19,676 bases of DNA, taken from positions 1 through 19,676 of the forward strand of contig DHMR01000104.1 of NCBI GenBank assembly GCA_002405875.1, given 5' to 3'. The translations under genes and the position numbers were made by a program. Below the pieces are notes generated by a model. It saw only the letters and a program-made list of their open reading frames with translations, ran no database searches and had not been told where the DNA came from. Each line of letters opens with the position of its first letter. Position 1 is the stretch's first letter. Positions 8,675-15,351 of the stretch are shown in pieces. This DNA comes from a bacterium UBA4637 (GTDB lineage Bacteria; Bacteroidota; Bacteroidia; Bacteroidales; Bacteroidaceae).

Positions 8675-11287
8675 ATGATGAGAAAAATTAAACTTGCATT
8701 CTTGCTGCTCACAGCTGCTTTCGCAATGATGGCAGTGCTTCCTGCAGATGCTAAGAAGAAAAAGAAAGAGTCGCCGAAACCTTCTAAGTCGGCTTATCAA
8801 AAGTTGATGGACAAAGCTGGGAGAGTCTCTGCAGAAGGAGGCTTCGTAAGCCTTCATAAAATTCAGGGAAAGCTCTATGTAGAGTTGCCATTGAAATATT
8901 GTGGTAGAGATTTCTTGATAGCTTCTACCACCTCCAAGTCAAGCAATTCCAAGCTTGCTATGGTAGGATACAAGCAGCACGCTCCGATGTGTGTATGTTT
9001 CAACAAGCAGGATAGTGCTGTCGTTTTGCAAAACGTGAACACGAGTACGATGGCCGACCATGACTTGCAGTTGGCTTTCGATAGGAATTATGCCAATCCT
9101 ATCATCAAGAGTTATAAGATTGCTGCCTATAATGCCGACTCTACAAGTGTTGTGTTCGACATGACGGATATGTTTGTGAGCGACCAAAAGGAACTTTCGC
9201 CAGTAGCTACCAATTATAGCGTGTTGGGTATTAAGCCAACCTTTAAGAAAGATTGTTCTTCCTTAGGAACTATCAAGGCTTTCGAAGATAACGCTTCCGT
9301 CACGTCTACGCTTTCTTATGATTTTAAACTTACGTTCTTGGGGGCAGAAGTATCTGATGGGCAGATGACTACCGAGGTGACCCGTACGCTTTTGCTTCTG
9401 CCCGAAATTCCAATGAAACCGAGAATCGCAGATTCGCGCATAGGAACATTCCTTACCGATAAGACCCGGCTCACAATGAGCAATGACGGTATGGAGGATT
9501 TCTCTTATGCCAATCGCTGGCGCTTGGAACCAAAGGATTCTGCGGCTTGGGCGCGTGGTGAACTGGTTGAGCCCAAGAAGCCTATCGTGTGGTATGTAGA
9601 CGATGCTTTCCCTGAGGCTTGGAAAGAACCTTTGAAACAGTCGGTGCTCATCTGGAACAAGGCTTTCGAGAAGATAGGTTTCAAAAATGTGATGCAGGCG
9701 GTGGACTTCCCTAAGAACGATTCGCTCTTCGACCCCGACAACCTGAAGTATTCTTGTATCCGCTATGTGCCTATCCCTGTGAAAAATGCGATGGGCCCAT
9801 CGTGGGTAGATCCTCGCTCTGGCGAGATTGTCAATGCTTCGGTGATGGTGTATAATGATGTGGTGAAACTCATCAACAACTGGCGATTCGTTCAAACGGC
9901 TCAGATAGACCCTCGCGTGAGAAACAAGAAAATGCCTGCCGACATCATAAAAGAGTCGCTCACTTATGTCTTTGCCCACGAGATAGGTCATACGCTGGGC
10001 TTGATGCACAATATGGCTGCTTCGTCAGCTTATCCTGTCGATTCTTTGCGGTCGGCCTCCTTTACCCAGAAGTATGGCACCACGCCATCTATCATGGACT
10101 ATGCTCGTTTCAACTATGTGGCCCAGCCAAGCGACAAGGGCGTGCGTCTTTCGCCTCCCGACATCGGTGTGTACGACCAGTATGTCATCAAGTGGCTTTA
10201 TTCTCCTATCGCGGGCGATCTCTCGGTCAAGGATGAGGCCAAGGTCTTGGAGAAATGGGTAGACGAGAAGGCTGGCAATCCGTTGTATCGCTATGGACGC
10301 CAGCAAGTAGAGGCTAGGTACGACCCTAGCGCCTTGGAGGAGGACTTGGGCGACGACCCGGTAAAGGCTGGCACTTATGGCATCAAGAACTTACAATACA
10401 ACTTGTCTCATTTGGACGAATGGATAAAGGACGACGAGTCTACGTCGCACAAGCAAGATTTGTATGATGGTATCTCCCAGCAGTTTAGCCGTTACCTGAA
10501 CAATGCCCTTGCCAATGTGGGTGGCATCTATCTCACGGCGGTGAAGGACGGGACCAAGGGGGATCGCTGGAAACCTGTTGAGGCTAGCCGGCAGCATGAG
10601 TCTATGCTCTGGGTGATTCGGCAGTTGAGAAACAGCGATTGGCTCGATGCCCCAAGGCTTACCAAGAAGTTCCCTCTGTCCTTGAAACGTTCTATCTCTC
10701 TGAAGGGTGGCATCGGCAAGAAACTTTTGGGATTGAACAACAACGTGTTGATGGCTTCTCATATCAGCAGTAATGGCTATACCCAGAAGGATTATTACAA
10801 CGACTTATACACGGGCATTTGGGAGCCAACCATCAAGAGCCAAAAGCTATCCGATGGCGATAAACTCCTTCAGCGACTGGTCGTAAAGGAGACCGTAGCT
10901 TCAGTGGCAAGGATTTCGGGTGCGTCTACCAAGAAATTGGCTGATGATTTCTCGCCTTATACTCCTTCTGTTTCAGATATAGCCTTGTATGGCTTAGATG
11001 CCACAGGATATGTAGCGGAGCATGCGCAGGAGCTGGAGCGCATCGAAGAGAGCAAGGGCAAGGGTTTCGTTGCCTCGCTCTTGGCAGGCAACGGCTTTGG
11101 CGACAAGATAGGCTATGGGTTCCAGTATCAAGTCAAGACAGACTTGATAGATGAGTCGGCGGCTTACAATCTCATCATGCTTAATAAAATCAAGGCGTTG
11201 GTGAAGAGTCGCATGGCTTCGGCTTCTGCCAATGACAAGCCTCACTATCAGGCATTGATGGTGATGTTGAAGTCGCTCGACAAGTAA
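8675..11287 (+). CDS. Exported zinc-dependent metalloprotease, metzincin type (DUF5117/DUF5118-like)
   Basis: Exported protease of 870 residues. The signal peptide (to about residue 26, AVLPADA) is followed by a lysine run. The N-terminal region at about 40-100 (KSAYQKLMDKAGRVSAEGG, then GKLYVELPLKYCGRDFLIAS) is typical of the DUF5118/DUF5117 proteases of Bacteroidetes. The active site HEIGHTLGLMHN is at 435-446: zinc ligands H435, H439 and H445, with E436 catalytic. SIMDY at 472-476 provides the metzincin Met-turn (M474). All key residues are intact, so it should be active in the periplasm or at the cell surface. The length fits the family. It is the last gene of cassette 1, 49 bp after the lipoprotein, and the only recognisable enzyme in it, which suggests the system acts on protein or peptide. 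Adjacent ATG codons at 8675 and 8678 are both plausible starts. Confidence 0.93.
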   Translation: MMRKIKLAFLLLTAAFAMMAVLPADAKKKKKESPKPSKSAYQKLMDKAGRVSAEGGFVSLHKIQGKLYVELPLKYCGRDFLIASTTSKSSNSKLAMVGYKQHAPMCVCFNKQDSAVVLQNVNTSTMADHDLQLAFDRNYANPIIKSYKIAAYNADSTSVVFDMTDMFVSDQKELSPVATNYSVLGIKPTFKKDCSSLGTIKAFEDNASVTSTLSYDFKLTFLGAEVSDGQMTTEVTRTLLLLPEIPMKPRIADSRIGTFLTDKTRLTMSNDGMEDFSYANRWRLEPKDSAAWARGELVEPKKPIVWYVDDAFPEAWKEPLKQSVLIWNKAFEKIGFKNVMQAVDFPKNDSLFDPDNLKYSCIRYVPIPVKNAMGPSWVDPRSGEIVNASVMVYNDVVKLINNWRFVQTAQIDPRVRNKKMPADIIKESLTYVFAHEIGHTLGLMHNMAASSAYPVDSLRSASFTQKYGTTPSIMDYARFNYVAQPSDKGVRLSPPDIGVYDQYVIKWLYSPIAGDLSVKDEAKVLEKWVDEKAGNPLYRYGRQQVEARYDPSALEEDLGDDPVKAGTYGIKNLQYNLSHLDEWIKDDESTSHKQDLYDGISQQFSRYLNNALANVGGIYLTAVKDGTKGDRWKPVEASRQHESMLWVIRQLRNSDWLDAPRLTKKFPLSLKRSISLKGGIGKKLLGLNNNVLMASHISSNGYTQKDYYNDLYTGIWEPTIKSQKLSDGDKLLQRLVVKETVASVARISGASTKKLADDFSPYTPSVSDIALYGLDATGYVAEHAQELERIEESKGKGFVASLLAGNGFGDKIGYGFQYQVKTDLIDESAAYNLIMLNKIKALVKSRMASASANDKPHYQALMVMLKSLDK

Positions 11288-11314
11288 AATATAGGATATT
11301 TTGAGATTTATACG

Positions 11315-11335
11315 GGGATATATGGAAGATTGCTA
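11315..11335 (+). repeat. Right copy of 21-bp direct repeat flanking cassette 1
   Basis: Identical over 21 bases to 983-1003, which is 10,332 bp upstream in the same orientation. Read in the frame of the 52-residue gene it gives FIRGYMEDC then TAG, with an upstream stop at 11292-11294, so only the gene's tail is left here. It lies 27 bp after the metalloprotease stop. Confidence 0.85.
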
Positions 11336-11337
11336 GG

Positions 11338-11381
11338 CTGTGGCAAAAGTTTGCCTCAGTAGGGGCAAAAAACTGCCACAG
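11338..11381 (+). terminator. Hairpin after the metalloprotease gene, possible terminator
   Basis: Arms 11338-11355 and 11364-11381 pair at 14 of 18 positions: ctgtggc with gccacag and tttgcc with ggcaaa, separated by an internal loop of mismatches, around an 8-base loop. It starts 50 bp after the protease stop. There is no clear T tract downstream, so it may instead protect the 3' end of the mRNA or be part of the repeat-rich block that follows. Confidence 0.45.
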
Positions 11382-11486
11382 TAAGGCAGTCATTTGCCTA
11401 AGGCCTTGCAGCCTGCAGTCGAAGCCGTAGCTAGTGGCTGTTCTAGCCTTATAGTCTTCCAACTGTGTGTTCTAGGATTCTCGTGT

Positions 11487-11815
11487 GGCTTTTCCTCTTC
11501 ACACTTCACCAATCTCTCGGAATCCCCTGTGTTTATCGGCATTCCGAGAGGTGAAGAGTGCTCCCCGACACTTCACCCACACTACACCACACTACACCTC
11601 GCCAATTCCTGTCTTATGCAACAAAAATGTTCCATTTTCCCTCAAATCTTAGGGGCTTATATTCTTTATTTCCTCTCTTAGAGCAAAAATAGAAGATAGA
11701 CAGGGGTGTAGTGTGGTGTAGTGTGGGTGAAGTGTCAGTGAACACACTTCACCCTGCAAACACGCTGTGTGATAATGAGTTATGGTCGATTAGTGAAGTG
11801 TGAAGAGTAAAAGCC
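11487..11815. repeat. 329-bp nested palindromic intergenic element
   Basis: Outer arms 11487-11509 and 11793-11815 are complementary at 22 of 23 positions. Inside are a perfect 10-bp hairpin (11514-11523 with 11541-11550, 17-base loop) and a perfect 32-bp inverted repeat (11567-11598 with 11705-11736) around a 106-base loop. The 8-mer cacttcac or its complement occurs five times (11502, 11569, 11727, 11745, 11793). No credible gene lies inside; the longest frame (11394-11681) runs through the repeats and looks non-coding. It resembles a MITE or a dispersed repeat family, or a large structured RNA. The block 11288-11993 contains this element, the two features before it and the promoter after it, and otherwise nothing I can name. 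Confidence 0.8.
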
Positions 11816-11917
11816 GCAGTAGGTTTCTACGAACCAACTATAAGTGTTCTTTTTGTCAAATATAAATAATTTAAGCATTTTCTTAATGAAAAGCGAGGAG
11901 AAATCATTTATTTGTAT

Positions 11918-11925
11918 TATCTTTG
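11918..11925 (+). promoter_or_regulatory. Candidate -7 box for the second sigma factor gene
   Basis: tatctttg matches the Bacteroidetes -7 consensus TAnnTTTG exactly and lies 68 bp before the ATG at 11994. I see no good TTTG -33 element at the expected 19-21 bp upstream, so the call rests on one box and on position. Confidence 0.4.
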
Positions 11926-11993
11926 CACATGCTTACGCTTACTGGCATTTCTTGTTAGTTAGGTTTGCAAATGAATATTAAAACCAATAATAA

Positions 11994-12551
11994 ATGGAAA
12001 TCGAAAAGGAAATCATTTTGCTCATGTCTCAAGGAGATGAAAATGCTTATGCAACAATGTTTCATAAGTTCTATCCAAAGGTGCATCGTTTTGCTTTCAT
12101 GTTGTTGAAAAACATGGATGATGCAGATGATGTGTGCCAGATTATCTTTGAGAAAATTTGGATGAAAAGACAAAAGTTTGCTGCGATTAAAAATTTCGAT
12201 TCTTACCTGTTTGTTTTGACTAAATATACCATTCTCAATTATATCAACACAAAGCGCATCATTCCGCTAAATATAGATTCCTTGCCAGATTGCTGTGCCA
12301 ACGACGCTTCGCCACATGATAAGGTGGTGGCAAAAGATACTCAATTGCTTATTGATATGGTGGTGGAGAATATGCCGCCACAACGGCAAGCGATTTATCG
12401 CATGAGCAGGGAGCAGTATCTCAAGAACGAAGAGATTGCACAAAAGCTGGGCTTGCAAAAGAAAACCGTAGAGAATCATCTAAACCTAGCTCTTAAAGAA
12501 ATCAAAAAAGTCTTATATTTGGTGATTTTATTTCATCTGACTTGGGGGTAG
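11994..12551 (+). CDS. ECF-type RNA polymerase sigma factor (cassette 2)
   Basis: A 185-residue ECF sigma factor. Region 2 at about 18-84 contains AYATMFHKFYPKVHRFAFML and DDADDVCQIIFEKIW. Region 4 at about 117-172 holds the helix-turn-helix at 143-166 (LKNEEIAQKLGLQKKTVENHLNLA). It ends in a hydrophobic tail, YLVILFHLTWG, beyond region 4; such tails occur in Bacteroides-type ECF factors. It is only distantly similar to the first sigma factor in this window. A FecR gene follows after 41 bp on the same strand, but the SusC/SusD genes beyond it face the other way. The likely target is the promoter of that SusC/SusD unit, which is inference. Confidence 0.93.
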   Translation: MEIEKEIILLMSQGDENAYATMFHKFYPKVHRFAFMLLKNMDDADDVCQIIFEKIWMKRQKFAAIKNFDSYLFVLTKYTILNYINTKRIIPLNIDSLPDCCANDASPHDKVVAKDTQLLIDMVVENMPPQRQAIYRMSREQYLKNEEIAQKLGLQKKTVENHLNLALKEIKKVLYLVILFHLTWG

Positions 12552-12592
12552 TCTTTTAAAAGCGAGTCTTCAAACTGATAACGTATTACATT

Positions 12593-13591
12593 ATGGCAAC
12601 AAAGATAAAGAAGATTATTGATTTTTATTCAGAGCACAAAGTGTCTGATAATATAAGAGATAGAGTGTTGGAAAGAATTTCTGCCTCAAAAGATGATAAG
12701 GAGGTTGATGAGGTATTCCGTACTTTATGGGACAAAGCTGATGCAGCATACATGGATGCTGATGAAATCTCTACAGCTTTTGATCGGATGCACCTTTTCC
12801 ATGAGGACAAGCCAAAAAGTAGAATCCTTCAAATGCTTCCTTGGCAAAGAGTTGTTGCAGTAATAGTTCCTCTTGTCATGCTGGCTATTTTCGGCAAGAT
12901 ATATATGCAAACGCATAACGCACAACAGAATCCACCAGAAATAGCGATGTTGCAACAACATACCATCAATGGCGAATGTAAGACAGTGGCTATGGCTGAT
13001 GGCACCCAAGTTAGGCTAAGCCAAAGTTCTGTACTGTGTTATCCGTCATCCTTTGAAGGAAAGGAGCGCAAGGTATTCCTTACCGGTGAAGCTTTCTTCG
13101 ACATCAAACACGATGCTAAAAGACCATTCCATGTTAGTTCTCCTTATTTTGAGATTACGGATTTAGGAACGTCGTTTATGGTTTCTTCGTACACTACCGA
13201 TGAAGAGGTATCTGCCACACTTAAAACAGGTAAAATAGAGATTCAGATTGCAGGTGAAGGCAAAAAGTATTGCATGAAACCCAACGAACAATTGGTATAT
13301 AATGTGAGAACTAAGGCAGTAAACATTCGCAAGGTGGCATCGGAAGAAATTGGCACAAGTTGGCGTAACAAGGAAATTGACTTGAATGATGTTACTTTAG
13401 CTGAGGCTGCCAACATTTTGAGTAAAACTTATGGTGTAAAGTTTGTCTTCACGTCAAGATGTTATCAGAACACTAAAATCACAGTTCATTTCAATCAAGG
13501 TGAAACCTTATCGAGTGCGATGTCTATTATTAAGGATTTGATACCAGGAATGACCTATGAGATAAGGAAAGGTATAGTAATCGTGAAGTAA
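12593..13591 (+). CDS. FecR-type anti-sigma factor (cassette 2)
   Basis: A 332-residue inner-membrane regulator. Cytoplasmic part 1-84, one membrane segment at about 85-104 (RVVAVIVPLVMLAIFGKIYM), then the periplasmic FecR domain with ADGTQVRLSQSSVLCYPSSF and LTGEAFFDIKHDAKRPFHV. The C-terminal DUF4974-like module covers the last 65 residues or so (DVTLAEAANILSKTYGVKFVF), the part expected to touch the STN domain of a receptor. It probably pairs with the sigma factor 41 bp upstream and with the STN-bearing SusC on the opposite strand. Starts at the only sensible ATG. Family assignment is firm; the partner assignment is inference. Confidence 0.93.
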   Translation: MATKIKKIIDFYSEHKVSDNIRDRVLERISASKDDKEVDEVFRTLWDKADAAYMDADEISTAFDRMHLFHEDKPKSRILQMLPWQRVVAVIVPLVMLAIFGKIYMQTHNAQQNPPEIAMLQQHTINGECKTVAMADGTQVRLSQSSVLCYPSSFEGKERKVFLTGEAFFDIKHDAKRPFHVSSPYFEITDLGTSFMVSSYTTDEEVSATLKTGKIEIQIAGEGKKYCMKPNEQLVYNVRTKAVNIRKVASEEIGTSWRNKEIDLNDVTLAEAANILSKTYGVKFVFTSRCYQNTKITVHFNQGETLSSAMSIIKDLIPGMTYEIRKGIVIVK

Positions 13592-13604
13592 TGGTTAAAA
13601 GTAA

Positions 13605-13661
13605 GCCTGCCTAGAAAGCTCTGTGTTCGTATCAAGAACAGTCTAGCTTTCTTAGGCAGGC
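13605..13661. terminator. Strong hairpin between convergent units, bidirectional terminator
   Basis: Arms 13605-13620 (gcctgcctagaaagct) and 13645-13661 pair throughout with one bulged base, and the inner bases (ctg, ttc with gaacag) extend the stem. It lies between the fecR stop at 13591 and the SusD stop at 13702 on the other strand. Reading the minus strand, a T-rich stretch (ttacttttaacc) follows the stem, so it should end SusC/SusD transcription and may also stop the fecR transcript. Confidence 0.8.
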
Positions 13662-13701
13662 AAACTAACATGTGCCGATTTAAACTATTAAAAGAACTTT
13701 G

Positions 13702-15327
13702 TTAATATCCAGGGTTCTGCTTTAGCTTAGGGTTAGTCAAAATCTGACTATTTGGTATAGGATAGAGATTCTTGTTGTTGTCGCTAGCATCATGTGAGAA
13801 CCATGAGCGAGTGGCAAATACGCCAAACCTTATCATATCCTGACGACGGCGTCCTTCCTGTGAGAATTCCCAACCTAGTTCGTCAAGCATTCTTCCATAT
13901 TCAATGGTCGCATTGTCATGACTAGTCTTAGTGTTGTCTCTGCGGCCATAGTCATAACAACTGTTTCCTTTGAGCTGGTCTCCCGTAACAATGGCTTTTG
14001 CTGGGTTGCTGTTGAAATCACGTTCTCTTACTTGGGTTACAAGTACAGCAGCTTCGTCAGCATGTCCTGTTCTCAAAAGGGCTTCTGCTTTCATAAGGTA
14101 AACGTCAGCATAGCGCAAGAGTGGAAAATCATTGCTGAGGCGATTGGTGATGCCCTCTGCATACTCAAACTTACCCCATCTGAGACCTTGGTTTTCATCA
14201 GAGTCGTCAATACTATTCACCTTATTGACGTATACAAGAGGTTTCCCCATCATGTTACCCATGGTGCAAAGCAATTCCTCGCCATTCTTGTCATATTGCG
14301 GACCAGCGATGAAGTCATCCGTCAAGCGTTGATCGTCAGGGTCGAATGTATCTATGTATTGCGGAATGACACATACACCGCCCCATGGAGTAGCCTTGAA
14401 ATTGTAGGTGGCTTGATTCTCTGGCTGCAAGCTATACATGTGGAAATCGAACGCATTCCAGTCGGTTACGTAAGTCTCGTCAAATGGCAAGGCAAAGATA
14501 ATCTCTTTGCTGTTTTCATTATGGGTAATGAAAACATTCTTGCGCACAGATTCCAAGCTGTATTTCCCGCACTCCATAACCTTGTTGCATGCTTCAATAC
14601 ATTTGTCGTAATCCTTGTGGGCACCGTCGCTGAACACTTCTGAGTTGAGGTACATCTTGGCGAGCAAGGTGTATCCAGCCCATTTGTTGAAGCGACCATA
14701 ATATTCACTGTTTACCTCTTCCGTCAGGTTCGGTATGTTCTCCGTCAATTCTTGTACTATAAACTCGTATAACTCCTTGCGGGTGCTCTGTTCTGGCAAA
14801 TAGCCTTCTGGTACATCAAATTTCGTAATGATAGGTACATTGCCAAACAAATCATCGAGCACATAATAATAGGAAGCTCTCAAGACCTTCAGCTCAGAAA
14901 CGACAGCCTTCTCACGAGTACCAAGTTGAATCTGTCCTGATTCTATCTGGTAAAGCACACGGTTGCAGGCATTGATGCCATCGTATGTGCGGACCCATGA
15001 TTGCAAAGGAATGTCGTCCTCGCTAGTCCACTTATGCTGGTGCATGCGTTTGTAGACACCGCCGTCTACCCATCCGTTTGGACGGGCAGGGATTACGTCT
15101 TCGTCGGTGCAAAGCATCTCTGCACGTGCCACGCCATTCCAGAGAAGCATAGTCTTTCGCCATGACACATAAGCAGATGATAGCAAGGAAGCTACGTCTT
15201 CATCGGTTGGTTGAAAACCATCAGCAACTACATTTGTGTAATTTGTATCCTTCAAGTCTGTACAAGAAGATACGCCCAAAAGCGCAGCCACGCTTATAAG
15301 GCAACTATATAATATATTCGTTTTCAT
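13702..15327 (-). CDS. SusD/RagB-like surface lipoprotein (cassette 2)
   Basis: A 541-residue SusD-family lipoprotein. The lipobox LGVSSC puts lipidated cysteine at residue 22. Family marks: ELKVLRASYYYVLDDLFGNVPII (TPR-like core), RYADVYLMKAEALLRTGHADEA, and the classic C-terminal ending NPKLKQNPGY. Full length for the family. It binds substrate at the cell surface and closes the SusC barrel. It begins 24 bp after the SusC stop, so the two are one transcript. Ligand unknown; no carbohydrate-active enzyme or protease is linked to it in this window. Confidence 0.95.
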   Translation of the reverse strand: MKTNILYSCLISVAALLGVSSCTDLKDTNYTNVVADGFQPTDEDVASLLSSAYVSWRKTMLLWNGVARAEMLCTDEDVIPARPNGWVDGGVYKRMHQHKWTSEDDIPLQSWVRTYDGINACNRVLYQIESGQIQLGTREKAVVSELKVLRASYYYVLDDLFGNVPIITKFDVPEGYLPEQSTRKELYEFIVQELTENIPNLTEEVNSEYYGRFNKWAGYTLLAKMYLNSEVFSDGAHKDYDKCIEACNKVMECGKYSLESVRKNVFITHNENSKEIIFALPFDETYVTDWNAFDFHMYSLQPENQATYNFKATPWGGVCVIPQYIDTFDPDDQRLTDDFIAGPQYDKNGEELLCTMGNMMGKPLVYVNKVNSIDDSDENQGLRWGKFEYAEGITNRLSNDFPLLRYADVYLMKAEALLRTGHADEAAVLVTQVRERDFNSNPAKAIVTGDQLKGNSCYDYGRRDNTKTSHDNATIEYGRMLDELGWEFSQEGRRRQDMIRFGVFATRSWFSHDASDNNKNLYPIPNSQILTNPKLKQNPGY

Positions 15328-15351
15328 GACTTATTTTTCTATTGTTTATCA

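Noticed and set aside
11394..11681. A 95-codon frame on the plus strand in the intergenic block
   Set aside because: It runs through the palindrome arms, its composition looks non-coding, and no family features are visible.
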